Shown: positions 45,790-54,726, counted from the first letter of the stretch. The stretch: 59,686 nt of DNA from Candidatus Tumulicola sp. (GCA_035601835.1 DATNNM010000001.1:1-59686), one strand, 5' to 3'. Notes: generated from the sequence alone by a model not told the origin. Numbers and translations: made by a program.

Positions 45790-46568
45790 AGGCGACGCTC
45801 GCCTGGACGGGCCCGAAAGTCGAACTGAGCGACGTGAGCGTGCGCTACGCTGAAGCCGTAGCCTTGAACAAAGCCTCTTTGAAAGTTCCGCACCGCACGA
45901 CCATCGCCCTGATCGGAGCGAGCGGCTGCGGCAAGACGACGCTGCTGCGGGCGATCAACCGCCTGCACGATCTCGACGAATCGGTTCGCATCAACGGCAG
46001 TGTGAAACTCGATGGGGTTGAGATGTTGGCGTCGGGCGTCGACGTGTATGCGTTGCGCCGTCGTGTCGGTATGATCTTCCCCCGCCCCACCGTCATGCCC
46101 GGCACGGTCGCTGACAACGCGGTGTTCGGCATGCGCGCGCAAGGCATTCGCGACCGACGGGAGCTCGAGGACGGCTGCGAGCGCGCGCTGCGCCGCACGC
46201 TCTTGTGGGAATATACTATCGCCAGCGGCTCGATGCTCAAGCCGGCGGACTCGCTGCCCATCGACCTCCAGCAGCGCTTGTGCATCGCGCGGGCGCTTGC
46301 GGTTGATCCCGAAGTGCTGTTGTTCGACGACCCGACTTTCGAATTAGACCCCATTGCGGCCGGTGGCATCGAAGACATCATCGCGCGCCTGCGGCGCGAT
46401 TGCACGGTGCTCTTGGCGACCAACGATCTGCAGCAAGCAGCGAGGCTCTCCGATGTCACGTGCTACATGGCGGGGGGCGAGATCATCGAGGCGGGGGACA
46501 CGCCGGTCCTTTTCAGCAGGCCCGCGAACGCGCGGACGGAAGACTTCCTCGCCGGTCGCGCATCGTAG
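45786..46568 (+). CDS. Degenerate PstB-like ABC ATPase
   Basis: The 260-residue protein is clearly related to PstB over its full length ([42 protein letters not shown]). Walker A GASGCGKT (44-51) is intact. Four other catalytic elements are altered: Q-loop Gln is Pro99 (IFPRPTVMPG), LSGGQ is LPIDL (157-161), the catalytic Glu after Walker B Asp181 is Asp182, and the switch His is Asn213 (LATNDLQQ). It may bind ATP but should hydrolyse it poorly. Such sites occur in one half of heterodimeric ABC proteins and in regulatory ABC proteins. The frame is undamaged, so this is not decay by frameshift. Confidence 0.85.
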   Translation: MKATLAWTGPKVELSDVSVRYAEAVALNKASLKVPHRTTIALIGASGCGKTTLLRAINRLHDLDESVRINGSVKLDGVEMLASGVDVYALRRRVGMIFPRPTVMPGTVADNAVFGMRAQGIRDRRELEDGCERALRRTLLWEYTIASGSMLKPADSLPIDLQQRLCIARALAVDPEVLLFDDPTFELDPIAAGGIEDIIARLRRDCTVLLATNDLQQAARLSDVTCYMAGGEIIEAGDTPVLFSRPANARTEDFLAGRAS

Positions 46569-46592
46569 TAGTGCCGAGGCTCATACCCCCGG
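46569..46592 (+). repeat. Degenerate type A repeat before the cbs gene
   Basis: TAGTGCCGAGGCTCATACCC and CCGGA follow the outline of type A but the stem is interrupted, with GAGGC opposite ACCCC. It begins at the base after the ATPase stop and ends eight bases before the ATG, so its last bases join the GGAAAAGGA ribosome-binding site. Confidence 0.6.
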
Positions 46593-46600
46593 AAAAGGAC

Positions 46601-48013
46601 ATGCCATTGAAGACCACGCTCGACGCCTCGACCATCCTCGGGCCGCTGCAGCCCGATGGCATGCATTACTACGATTCAGCGCTCGACGTCGTCGGGAACA
46701 CCCCGCTCGTGCGCCTCAAGCGCGTGATGGATGGCGCGAAGTGCACGGTGCTGGCCAAAATCGAGTTGGTGAATCCGGGCGGCTCGGTCAAAGATCGGCC
46801 CTCGCTCACGATGGTCGCCGATGCTGAAGAGCGCGGCTTGCTGCGCCCCGGCGGCACGATCGTCGAAGCGACCTCCGGCAACACCGGCACCGGGCTTGCC
46901 ATGGTGGCCGCCATCAAGGGCTACCGCTGCATCTTGGTCATGCCGGACAAAGTGAGTGAGGAAAAAATCAGACTGCTGCGCGCGTACGGCGCGGAGGTGG
47001 TGATCACGCCGACCAAAGTGCCCGCCAGCAGTCCGGAGTCGTATTACGGCGTCGCGGCCAAGCTGGCAAGTGAGATACCCGGCGCGTTTCAACCCAATCA
47101 ATTCGCGAACATGCTCAACCCGATGGCGCACGAGCGGACGACCGGTCCGGAGATCTGGCAGCAGACCGCGGGCAAGCTGACGCATTTCGTGAGCGGCATC
47201 GGCACCGGCGGGACCATCTCAGGAGTGGCGCACTACCTCAAGAAGCAAAACCCGCGCGTGCTGGTGGTGGGCGCTGACCCCGAAGGCTCTATTTATTCGG
47301 GCGACACGGCGAAATCGTATAAGGTCGAGGGCATCGGAGAAGACTTCTTGCCCGCGACCGTAGATCTGAAATCGATCGATCGCATCGAGCGGGTTTCCGA
47401 CAAAGAGTCGTTCCTTATGGCGCGGCGCATCTGCCGCGAAGAGGGTTTGCTGGTGGGCGGCTCCTCGGGAACCGCGGTGGTCGCCGCCGTGCGCGTCGCG
47501 CGCGAATTGCCGGCCGACGCGATCATGGTGGTGCTGCTTCCGGACAACGGTCGCGGGTATCTCTCGAAGATCTTCAACGACGAATGGATGCGCGCCAACG
47601 GTTTTCTCGGAGAGCACGGGCGCGCTGCGCGGGTGAGCGACGTGCTGGCCGCCAAGGGCGAGCTGCCCCCGATGATCACGCTATCACCCGAGGATCCGGT
47701 CAAGCGCGGCATCGAACTGATGCGGGAATTCCAGATCTCGCAGATCCCAATCGTCAATGCCGCCGGCGACATGGTCGGCAGCATCAACGAGGTCTCGGTC
47801 ATGCAGCTGATCTACGACCGCGCCGACGTCGCGCACGCCGCGGTCAAAGACGTCATGGCGCGTCCGTTTCCGGTGCTCGACGAGCTCGATGAGGTCGAAC
47901 GCGCTTTCAAGGAGCTTTCGCTCGGCCACGCGGCTGTGGTCGTCGCGCGCAAGGGGCACCCCATCGGCGTGCTCACCAAGATGGACATCATCTCGTACCT
48001 CTCGGCGAATTAG
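46601..48013 (+). CDS. Cystathionine beta-synthase with CBS domains
   Basis: The 470-residue PLP enzyme condenses homocysteine with serine (or another activated serine) to cystathionine. The PLP lysine is Lys64 in GGSVKDRPS, the phosphate loop is TSGNTGTG, and GIGTGGTISG is also seen. Residues about 345-470 form two CBS domains (VKRGIELMREFQISQIPIVN and VVVARKGHPIGVLTKMDI), as in eukaryotic CBS and some bacterial homologs; they may sense adenosyl compounds. ATG 46601 follows GGAAAAGGA. The next gene supplies the lyase, giving a complete reverse transsulfuration pair. Confidence 0.92.
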   Translation: MPLKTTLDASTILGPLQPDGMHYYDSALDVVGNTPLVRLKRVMDGAKCTVLAKIELVNPGGSVKDRPSLTMVADAEERGLLRPGGTIVEATSGNTGTGLAMVAAIKGYRCILVMPDKVSEEKIRLLRAYGAEVVITPTKVPASSPESYYGVAAKLASEIPGAFQPNQFANMLNPMAHERTTGPEIWQQTAGKLTHFVSGIGTGGTISGVAHYLKKQNPRVLVVGADPEGSIYSGDTAKSYKVEGIGEDFLPATVDLKSIDRIERVSDKESFLMARRICREEGLLVGGSSGTAVVAAVRVARELPADAIMVVLLPDNGRGYLSKIFNDEWMRANGFLGEHGRAARVSDVLAAKGELPPMITLSPEDPVKRGIELMREFQISQIPIVNAAGDMVGSINEVSVMQLIYDRADVAHAAVKDVMARPFPVLDELDEVERAFKELSLGHAAVVVARKGHPIGVLTKMDIISYLSAN

Positions 48014-48021
48014 AGGATCGC

Positions 48022-49182
48022 ATGGACTTTGCTACGCGGGCCATACATGTCGGGCAAGAATCCGATCCGACGACCGGCGCGACCATCGTGCCGATCTACC
48101 AGACGTCGACCTACACGCAATCCGCGCCGGGCGTCCACAAAGGCTTTGATTACTCCAGGACCGTGAATCCGACGCGCGTCGCGCTCGAGCGCTGCTTGGC
48201 GTCGCTCGAGAACGCGCAGTTCGGGCTGTGTTTCGCAAGCGGCATGGCCGCCACGGCGGCGGTGATGAACATCCTTTCGCAAGGCGATCACGTGATCGTC
48301 AGCGATGACTTGTACGGCGGCACGTTCCGGCTTTTCGACAAGGTGCTCGCGCGTTATGGTCTGACGTTCACCTATGTCGACGCGACCGACGTGCGCAACG
48401 TCGAGTCGGCGATGCGCGCTTCGACGCGCATGGTCTGGCTCGAAACGCCGACCAACCCGCTGCTGCGTCTGGCCGATATCGGCGCCATCGCGGCCGGCTG
48501 CCGCAAGCACGGCGTGCTGCTGGCGGTGGACAACACGTTCGCGACGCCGTATCTGCAGACGCCGCTGGATCTCGGGGCTGATCTCGTGGTCCATTCGACG
48601 ACCAAATATATCGGCGGCCATTCGGACGCAGTGGGGGGTTTCGTCGCCTCCAACAAAAAGGAGCTGCACGACATCGTCAAGTTCCATCAGAACGCGGTCG
48701 GCGGCGTGCCTGGCCCGTTCGATTGCTTCTTGGTGCTGCGCGGCGTCAAGACGCTCGAGATCCGCATGCGCGAGCACGAACGCAACGCGCGGGCGGTGGT
48801 GGCGTACTTGGACGGCCATGCCGACGTCGCGCGCGTGTATTATCCCGGTTTGCCGGCACATCCGCAGCACGAGCTCGCGCAGCGCCAGATGCGTGGTTTC
48901 GGGGGCATGGTGTCCGCCGTGCTCAAAGGCGGACCGGAACGGGCGCGCGCGTTCGCATCGCAGACGAAGCTCTTCGCGCTCGCCGAGAGCCTGGGCGGCG
49001 TCGAGTCGCTAGTCTGTCACCCCGCGTCGATGACGCATGGTTCGATTCCGAAGGAAGTGCGCGAAGCGCGCGGCGTGACCGAAGGGCTGTTGCGCTTCTC
49101 CGTTGGGATCGAGTCGGCGACCGATCTCGTCGCCGACATCGAGCATGCGCTCGCCGCGACCCGCTCCCTCGCCCCCGTCTAA
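48022..49182 (+). CDS. Cystathionine gamma-lyase / gamma-synthase
   Basis: The 386-residue PLP enzyme belongs to the Cys/Met metabolism family. The PLP lysine is about Lys195 in VHSTTKYIGGHSD, and the family blocks YSRTVNPTR, LCFASGMAAT and LETPTNPLLRL are present. After a CBS gene, gamma-lyase activity (cystathionine to cysteine, 2-oxobutyrate and ammonia) is the more likely role, but gamma-synthase cannot be excluded from sequence alone. It starts eight bases after the cbs stop, so the two are surely one operon. Confidence 0.93.
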   Translation: MDFATRAIHVGQESDPTTGATIVPIYQTSTYTQSAPGVHKGFDYSRTVNPTRVALERCLASLENAQFGLCFASGMAATAAVMNILSQGDHVIVSDDLYGGTFRLFDKVLARYGLTFTYVDATDVRNVESAMRASTRMVWLETPTNPLLRLADIGAIAAGCRKHGVLLAVDNTFATPYLQTPLDLGADLVVHSTTKYIGGHSDAVGGFVASNKKELHDIVKFHQNAVGGVPGPFDCFLVLRGVKTLEIRMREHERNARAVVAYLDGHADVARVYYPGLPAHPQHELAQRQMRGFGGMVSAVLKGGPERARAFASQTKLFALAESLGGVESLVCHPASMTHGSIPKEVREARGVTEGLLRFSVGIESATDLVADIEHALAATRSLAPV

Positions 49183-49194
49183 AACGCGCCCTGA

Positions 49195-49220
49195 TGTAGT
49201 GCCGGGGCTTTAGCCCCGGA
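49195..49220 (+). repeat. Type A palindromic repeat
   Basis: This is an intact type A copy (TGTAGTGCCGGGGC, TTTA, GCCCCGGA) twelve bases after the transsulfuration operon and twenty before the ATG of the propeller gene. The downstream gene has its own GAAAGGA ribosome-binding site. Confidence 0.85.
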
Positions 49221-49239
49221 AACCGTCGAAAGGATCGCA

Positions 49240-50280
49240 ATGCTACGAGGACTTGCCTTCACGCTCGCATGCGTTTGCCTGCTCGCCATTTCTGCCGTTG
49301 CCGCTCCCACCGCGCAATATGAATTGAAGCACACCTACGCCTTGGGCGGCGAGGGCGGTTGGGACTATCTGACCTTTGACCCCGTCGGCAAGCGGATGTT
49401 CATCCCGCGCTCGACTCGGGTCGACGTGGTCGACCCATACAAGGGCACGGTCATCGGGTCAATACCGAATACGCCCGGCGTGCATGGCGTAGCCCTGGCG
49501 CCGGAGTTCAACAAGGGTTTCACGAGCAACGGCCGCGAGAACACGGTGACGGTGTTCGACACGAGAACGCTCGCAGAAACCGGGCGCATCAAGATCGACG
49601 GTACCAACCCGACTCCTGATGCGATCGTCTACGATCCAGCTTCCAAGCGCGTCTTCAGCTTCAACGGCCGCGCCAATAGCGCGACGGTGATCGATGCGGC
49701 GACATCGACCGTGGTGGCCACCATCCCCTTGGACGGCAGGCCGGAGTTCGCCGCGCCGGACGGCAAGGGGATGCTCTTCGTCAACATCGAGGACAAGGGG
49801 GAACTGAGCGTCATCGACGCTCGCACAGCGACGGTGAAGAACACCTGGCTGCTGCCTGCGTGCAAGTCGCCTACGGGTCTTGGCATGGATCAGAAAAGCC
49901 GCAGGCTGTTCTCCGCGTGCGCCGACAGCAAGAACATGATGATCGTCGACGCCGACAGCGGCAATGTAATAGCGACGGTGCCGATCGGCGACTTCTGCGA
50001 CGCGGTGGCGTTCGACCCGGTCACGCGGCTGGTGTTCGCACCGGCTTTCGACGGCACGCTCACCATCATCCGCGAGGATACGGCGGACAAGTTCGACGTC
50101 GTGCAGACCACGAAGACGCAAGACTCCGCGCGCACGATGGCGCTCGACACGATCGACCACGACATATATCTAGCCGCGGCGAAATACGTCCCCGCGACGC
50201 CGGCTCCGGGCGACACGCAACCGCGCCGGAGCATGGTGCCGGGCTCGTTCGTGCTGCTGGTGATGTCGGCCCGGCCGTAA
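49240..50280 (+). CDS. Secreted YncE-like beta-propeller protein
   Basis: The 346-residue protein has a Sec signal (LRGLAFTLACVCLLAISAVAA) and about seven blades of the pattern VIDxxTxxVxxxI, e.g. TVTVFDTRTLAETGRIKIDG, ATVIDAATSTVVATIPLDG and MMIVDADSGNVIATVPIG. This is the YncE/surface-antigen type of beta-propeller found in periplasmic or exported proteins of many phyla. Binding partner and activity are unknown; the family includes DNA-binding and ligand-binding examples. ATG 49240 follows a type A repeat and an AAGGA site. Confidence 0.87.
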   Translation: MLRGLAFTLACVCLLAISAVAAPTAQYELKHTYALGGEGGWDYLTFDPVGKRMFIPRSTRVDVVDPYKGTVIGSIPNTPGVHGVALAPEFNKGFTSNGRENTVTVFDTRTLAETGRIKIDGTNPTPDAIVYDPASKRVFSFNGRANSATVIDAATSTVVATIPLDGRPEFAAPDGKGMLFVNIEDKGELSVIDARTATVKNTWLLPACKSPTGLGMDQKSRRLFSACADSKNMMIVDADSGNVIATVPIGDFCDAVAFDPVTRLVFAPAFDGTLTIIREDTADKFDVVQTTKTQDSARTMALDTIDHDIYLAAAKYVPATPAPGDTQPRRSMVPGSFVLLVMSARP

Positions 50281-50303
50281 GCCGTAAGCGCCGGTCCTCT
50301 AGG

Positions 50304-51140
50304 TCAGGCTTCTATTTGCGCGCCCATGAGGCGCGACATATCAGCCGCCTCGCGGCCCACCGCCCCGGCGATTTCCGTCAATTGCTCGCGATCGACGTGA
50401 CGCGAAAAACCGGCGACCCAAATGACGGCGACCAACTGTTTCGGCGGCCCGAAGATCGGCGCAGCGGCGGCGCGCATGCCGTCGACGTATTCATCCACGT
50501 CGATCGCCGCGCCGGCGGCAGCCGCTTCTTCGGCGGCTTGCCGCATCCGGTCCGGATCGGTGATCGTGTTCGCGGTGAATGGCCGCAGACGCGTGGAACT
50601 CAGAAACGCCTCGCGCTCTTGCGAATCCCACGCTCCCAGAACCGCTTTGCCGACGGCCCCCGCCATCAATGGGATGGAAGATCCAATGGGAGCCGAGATC
50701 GACATGGTGGGGCGGCCATGGACCAGGTCCAAAATGGTGACTTGGCCGTCTGAAGGGATGCCCAGGAAGCTGGTCTGTTCGGTCTGAGCAGCAAGCCTTT
50801 CCAAGCTCTGCCTGGCCAGCTCGCGCAAATCGTGCCGCCCGAGCGAGCGGGAGACCAGCGCATGCAAGCCGCGCCCCACTCGGTATCGTTTGAGGCCGTT
50901 CGGCGACTCGATCATGCCAAGCGCCTCGAGCGTGTTCAGCAGCCCATGGACCGTGCTCTTGCCGAGACTCAAGCGTCTCGCCAGCTGCGAAACCCCGAGC
51001 GGCTCCCCTGCGGTGCTCAGCGCCTCCAGAACTCGGAAAGCCTTTGCCACGGCGGGGACCAACGCGGGTGCCGCGCCGCTGACGCTCGAATCTTTTTCGC
51101 CGTTCGCCCGGTTGGCCTCACCGTTCTCTGGCGTGAACAT
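50304..51140 (-). CDS. IclR-family transcriptional regulator
   Basis: The 278-residue regulator has a 25-residue polar leader, then the winged helix-turn-helix (AVAKAFRVLEALSTAGEPLGVSQLARRLSLGKSTVHGLLNTLEALG), then the IclR effector domain (about 100-278) with PLMAGAVGKAVLG and AAAAPIFGPPKQLVAVIWVAG. The family senses small aromatic or carbohydrate acids. It faces the tldD gene, 67 bases away, and ends convergently with the propeller gene. Its target is not evident. Confidence 0.93.
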   Translation of the reverse strand: MFTPENGEANRANGEKDSSVSGAAPALVPAVAKAFRVLEALSTAGEPLGVSQLARRLSLGKSTVHGLLNTLEALGMIESPNGLKRYRVGRGLHALVSRSLGRHDLRELARQSLERLAAQTEQTSFLGIPSDGQVTILDLVHGRPTMSISAPIGSSIPLMAGAVGKAVLGAWDSQEREAFLSSTRLRPFTANTITDPDRMRQAAEEAAAAGAAIDVDEYVDGMRAAAAPIFGPPKQLVAVIWVAGFSRHVDREQLTEIAGAVGREAADMSRLMGAQIEA

Positions 51141-51207
51141 CCGTCAAATCTTTACAGGGGACGGCTGCTATGGCCTGCCTTCTACGAACCGCTAGGTAGG
51201 ACTGATC

Positions 51208-52659
51208 GTGCAATTTGAAAGCGAAGCGCAACGCGCCCTCGACACGGCCAGTGCGCGGGGCGCGGACTACGCCGACGTCCGCTTCGGCGTCGTCCGCGAC
51301 GAACACCTCGAAGTCCGCAACGGCGTCGTCGTCAGCTTGAGCGACGCCGACAGCAGCGGCTTTTCCGTGCGCGCTCTTTTCAACGGCGCATGGGGCTTCG
51401 CGTCGTCGGCCAACATCGAGGTTGCGGAGATCGACAGCGTCGCCGCGCGCGCGGTCGAAATCGCCAAAGCAAGCGCAAGCGTCAAGGCGCAGGGGCTGCA
51501 CCTGCTGCCGGCCGGCAAGTTCATCGACACGTACGCCACGCCATTCGAAATCGACCCGTCTTCCATTGCTCCGAGCGAACGCGTCAAATACTTGCTCGAT
51601 GTCGAGGCCGCGGTTCGCTCCGTCAAGGGCGTGACGGTCGCGCGCGCATGGATGGACATCTGGCGGACGAAGAAGATCTACGCGAGCACCGAGGGGAGCC
51701 GGATCGAGCAGGACCTTTGGCAGTGCGGCACGGCGCTTTCCGCGCTGGCCGTCAGCGGCTCGGATGTCCAGGACCGCACCTATCCGGGTACCAACGGACT
51801 TTATCAAACCGGCGGCTACGAGATCATCAAGAAGGCGCACCTGCTGGAAAACGCCCAACGCGTCGGCGAAGAGGCGGTCGCGCTGCTGAGCGCGGACCAG
51901 TGTCCCTCCGGAACGATGGACATCGTGCTGTCGAGCGACCAAGTGTCGCTGCAGATCCACGAATCCATAGGCCACGCCCTTGAGCTGGACCGCGTGCTCG
52001 GCTGGGAGGCTAATTTCTCAGGGACCTCGTTCGCAACGCTCGACAAACTCGGAACGTTTCGATATGCTAGTCCGCTGGTCACCGTCGTGTGCGACATGAC
52101 CTGCCCCTTGGGTTTCGCCACCCACGGCTACGACGACGAGGGCACGCGCGCCAAGTCCGTCGACCTCATACGGAACGGCACGCTGGTCGGGTACATGGCC
52201 GGCCGCGACACCGCGCAAACCGCGAACGTGGAGCTTGCCGGTTGCGTGCGCGCCGAATACTGGGGCCGGTTGCCGATGATCCGCATCGGCAACGTCAACC
52301 TGCAGCCGGGAACGACGCCCGAAGAAGCCCTGTACGACGGCATCAAGCAGGGCGTGTTCATGGAGAGCAACCGCTCGTGGTCGATCGACGACAAGCGGCT
52401 CAACTTCCAGTTCGGGTGTCAGATCGGCTACGAGATCAAAGACGGCAAGAAAGGGCGGCTGCTCAAGAATCCGACCTACGCCGGCATGACGCCGACATTC
52501 TGGCAATCGTGCGACGCCATCGGCGACAAGGCTTCGTGGACCGCGCACGGCACGCCAAACTGCGGCAAGGGCGAGCCGATGCAGACCGCGCGCTCGGCGC
52601 AGGGCGCATCGCCGACGCGCTTTCGCAACGTGAACGTGGGGGTCGGCTATGCCGGTTGA
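51208..52659 (+). CDS. tldD: TldD metalloprotease
   Basis: The 483-residue protease subunit matures ribosomally made peptides such as microcins or antagonises toxins in E. coli, as a heterodimer with TldE. The zinc motif HESIGHALELDRVLGWE has the HExxxH arrangement (His about 251 and 256) with a third ligand downstream. Family blocks YADVRFG, FATHGYDDEGTRAK and GCVRAEYWGRLPMIRIGN are intact. GTG 51208 follows TAGGACTGATC. The stop overlaps the tldE start by 11 bases, so the pair is translationally coupled. No peptide precursor gene was recognised near it. Confidence 0.94.
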   Translation: MQFESEAQRALDTASARGADYADVRFGVVRDEHLEVRNGVVVSLSDADSSGFSVRALFNGAWGFASSANIEVAEIDSVAARAVEIAKASASVKAQGLHLLPAGKFIDTYATPFEIDPSSIAPSERVKYLLDVEAAVRSVKGVTVARAWMDIWRTKKIYASTEGSRIEQDLWQCGTALSALAVSGSDVQDRTYPGTNGLYQTGGYEIIKKAHLLENAQRVGEEAVALLSADQCPSGTMDIVLSSDQVSLQIHESIGHALELDRVLGWEANFSGTSFATLDKLGTFRYASPLVTVVCDMTCPLGFATHGYDDEGTRAKSVDLIRNGTLVGYMAGRDTAQTANVELAGCVRAEYWGRLPMIRIGNVNLQPGTTPEEALYDGIKQGVFMESNRSWSIDDKRLNFQFGCQIGYEIKDGKKGRLLKNPTYAGMTPTFWQSCDAIGDKASWTAHGTPNCGKGEPMQTARSAQGASPTRFRNVNVGVGYAG

Positions 52660-53992
52660 TCTCGGAACCGATCGCGCGGCGCTGGATGAGGTGCTTCGCA
52701 GCGCGCTCGCCGTGTCGAAGGCCGACGAGACTGAAGTGCTCGTCTTCGGCAGCGACGCTTCTCTCACGCGCTTCACGCACAACTACATCCATGAAAACGT
52801 CGCCGAAAACGCTTGGCAATTGAGCATTCGCGCCGTGGTCGGCAAGCGCCAGGGCGTCGTCTCAACCACGCGACTCGACCCAGCCGGCGTGGCGGACGCC
52901 GCCGGGAGGGCTCTGGAGAACGCTCGCTTGTCTCCGGAGGATGAGCATTTCCCAGGCTTGCCATCGGACAACAGCCCGTTCGACGATATCCCCGCGCCAT
53001 ACGACGAGGCGACCGCGAGCTTGAGCGCGCAAGCGCGCGCGGACGCGGTGCGCGAAATCGCAGGCGTGATGAAGCCCCGCAATCTCCATGCCGCGGGTTA
53101 TGTATCCAGCCGGCGCGATACATTCGCCGTCGCGAACTCCAAAGGCGTGTCGCGCTTTTTCCAGGCGACCGACGCGGGCATGAACATCAAGGCGATGGGC
53201 GATGACTCGAGCGGCTATGCCGAGGGCTTCTCGCGGCGCTTCAGCGACCTCTCGCCGCGCAAGCAGGCCGAGCGCGCGGCGCAGAAGGCGGCCGCGGGCG
53301 CGAAACCACACGTGCTCGAGCCCGGCGAGTACACCGTGATCCTCGAAGCGCCGGCTTTTCGAGAATTCCTCATCTATCTATCGTGGATCGGCTTCGGCGC
53401 GCAGCCATTCGAGCAAGGCTCCTCGTTCATGAGCGGCAAGCTCGGTCAGCTTATCGTCGGCAGCAACGTCACCATCCGCGACGACTTCACCCACCCGCTG
53501 ACGAACGGCGTGCCGTTTGACGCCGAGGGCGCGCCGCGCTGGCCCGTGACGTTGATCGGCGACGGAATGGCCAAAGACGTGGTCTATGACTCGTACTACG
53601 CGGCGAAACTGAACCATGACAACACCGGGCACGCACTGCCTGCGCCCAACCCCGAAGGGCCGCTGCCCTTGAACGTCATCGTCGACCCGGGCGAGAGATC
53701 GGAGGCAGAATTGGTCGCAAGCGTGCAGCACGGCGTGCTCGTCTCGCGTACTTGGTACATCCGGATGGTCGACCAAAAGCAGACGATCATCACCGGGATG
53801 ACCCGAGACGGCCTATTCTTGATCGAGCACGGGCAGATCGCGCACGGCCTCAAGAACATGCGCTTCAACGAGTCCATCCTCGGCGCGCTCGGCCGCTGTG
53901 AACTCGGCCGCGAACAAGTGCGTTCGGATGCTCACGTCGTGCCGGCCGCGAAGATCGAAGGCTTCCACTTCTCCAGCGGCACCGAGTTCTAG
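52649..53992 (+). CDS. pmbA: TldE/PmbA metalloprotease-like subunit
   Basis: The 447-residue partner of TldD lacks the HExxxH zinc site, as is normal for TldE. Visible family features are the N-terminal EVLVFGSDASLTRFTHNYIHEN, GEYTVILEAPAFREFLIYLSWIGFGAQ, and the C-terminal NPEGPLPLNVIVDPGERSEAELVASVQHGVLVSR. It is thought to shape the substrate tunnel of TldD. ATG 52649 overlaps the upstream gene. The stop overlaps the convergent small secreted gene by four bases. Confidence 0.92.
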   Translation: MPVDLGTDRAALDEVLRSALAVSKADETEVLVFGSDASLTRFTHNYIHENVAENAWQLSIRAVVGKRQGVVSTTRLDPAGVADAAGRALENARLSPEDEHFPGLPSDNSPFDDIPAPYDEATASLSAQARADAVREIAGVMKPRNLHAAGYVSSRRDTFAVANSKGVSRFFQATDAGMNIKAMGDDSSGYAEGFSRRFSDLSPRKQAERAAQKAAAGAKPHVLEPGEYTVILEAPAFREFLIYLSWIGFGAQPFEQGSSFMSGKLGQLIVGSNVTIRDDFTHPLTNGVPFDAEGAPRWPVTLIGDGMAKDVVYDSYYAAKLNHDNTGHALPAPNPEGPLPLNVIVDPGERSEAELVASVQHGVLVSRTWYIRMVDQKQTIITGMTRDGLFLIEHGQIAHGLKNMRFNESILGALGRCELGREQVRSDAHVVPAAKIEGFHFSSGTEF

Positions 53993-54492
53993 CGAGAGGG
54001 TTCGGTCAGCGGGCGGCGCGGTTCGTTCGTCGGGAGCATGCGCTTTGCGTGCGTCTCGATCTTGAGTGCTTGCGCGATCGCTGAGACGTCGCTCGCGAGA
54101 GCCTTGCCCCGCGCGTCAGCCGCGCATTCGAGGTCGCCCGAGCGCTGCCCGCGCCACCAGACGAAGGTCGAGGTGCCGAACGATGCGCTCTTCATGCATT
54201 GCATGATGGGCATTTGCGAGAGGCGCGCACCAGCGCGCATGTCAGCGAAGAATTTGTTGGCCACAGCGGCCGACACGCGAGCCTTGGCTCGCGTATTGCC
54301 CGCCACGTATTCGGCGACTCCCGATGACTGCACGACGATGCGATATCCCAGCGCGTTCGTCGATCCGGTATTGAGGATGACCGCAGCGCCTTTAGGAACG
54401 GGCAAGTAGGGCACTGGGGCGGCGGCGAGGACAAGTGCAGGCACCAGCGCGGCAAGCGCGCTCAGGCAAAATAAGGCGACTGATTTCTTCAC
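53989..54492 (-). CDS. Secreted hypothetical protein
   Basis: The 167-residue protein has a clear Sec signal (MKKSVALFCLSALAALVPALVLA). The mature part contains SGVAEYVAGNTRAKARVSAA and two cysteines (MQCMK and LECAA) that could form a disulfide across a FVWWRGQRSG hairpin. A family is not recognised; a small immunoglobulin- or lipocalin-like periplasmic domain is possible but unsupported. It is convergent with tldE. The start is certain because of the complete signal peptide; the C-terminal 30 residues are polar and probably disordered. Confidence 0.75.
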   Translation of the reverse strand: MKKSVALFCLSALAALVPALVLAAAPVPYLPVPKGAAVILNTGSTNALGYRIVVQSSGVAEYVAGNTRAKARVSAAVANKFFADMRAGARLSQMPIMQCMKSASFGTSTFVWWRGQRSGDLECAADARGKALASDVSAIAQALKIETHAKRMLPTNEPRRPLTEPSR

Positions 54493-54526
54493 GTCAATAA
54501 AACGCCGAATGCGGCTGATTTAGTTC

Positions 54527-54550
54527 TCCGAGTTGCGCTCGGAACGCTAC
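54527..54550 (-). repeat. Type B palindromic repeat
   Basis: On the minus strand the copy reads GTAGCGTTCCGAGC followed by GCAACTCGGA, a slightly mispaired B form. It lies upstream of the tRNA-Leu gene. Confidence 0.75.
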
Positions 54551-54612
54551 TATGGCTTGGAAAAGCCGTCCCGGAGGGCGCCAGCGGCACGGTGGCCAAT
54601 CCTACACGTCCC

Positions 54613-54696
54613 GCCGAAGTGGCGAAACTGGCAGACGCGCAAGTTTCAGGTACTTGTGTCCGAAAGGACGTGCAGGTTCAAGTCCTGTCTTCGGCA
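54613..54696 (+). tRNA. tRNA-Leu (anticodon CAG)
   Basis: The 84-base gene folds into a class II tRNA. The acceptor stem pairs GCCGAAG (54613-54619) with CTTCGGC (54689-54695), with an A discriminator at 54696. The anticodon arm is CAAGT, loop TTCAGGT, ACTTG, with CAG at 54647-54649. A long variable arm GTCCGAAAGGAC and a T-arm with loop TTCAAGT follow, as expected for leucine. The CCA end is not encoded. A type A repeat lies four bases downstream. Confidence 0.96.
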
Positions 54697-54700
54697 CGCG

Positions 54701-54726
54701 TCCGGGGCTAAAGCCCCGGCACTACA
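54701..54726 (-). repeat. Type A palindromic repeat
   Basis: On the minus strand this is an intact TGTAGTGCCGGGGC, TTTA, GCCCCGGA copy. It lies between the tRNA-Leu gene and the glutamate dehydrogenase start, 24 bases before the ATG, and could mark the tRNA 3' end or fold in the dehydrogenase leader. Confidence 0.85.

Noticed and set aside
45786-46568. Simple pseudogene of pstB
   Set aside because: The frame is full length, starts and stops overlap neighbours, and changes are confined to specific catalytic motifs while flanking PstB-like residues are kept.
46400-46600. Extension of the cystathionine beta-synthase frame into the ABC ATPase
   Set aside because: It overlaps the ATPase in another frame. 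ATG 46601 has a good ribosome-binding site and gives a normal N-terminus.
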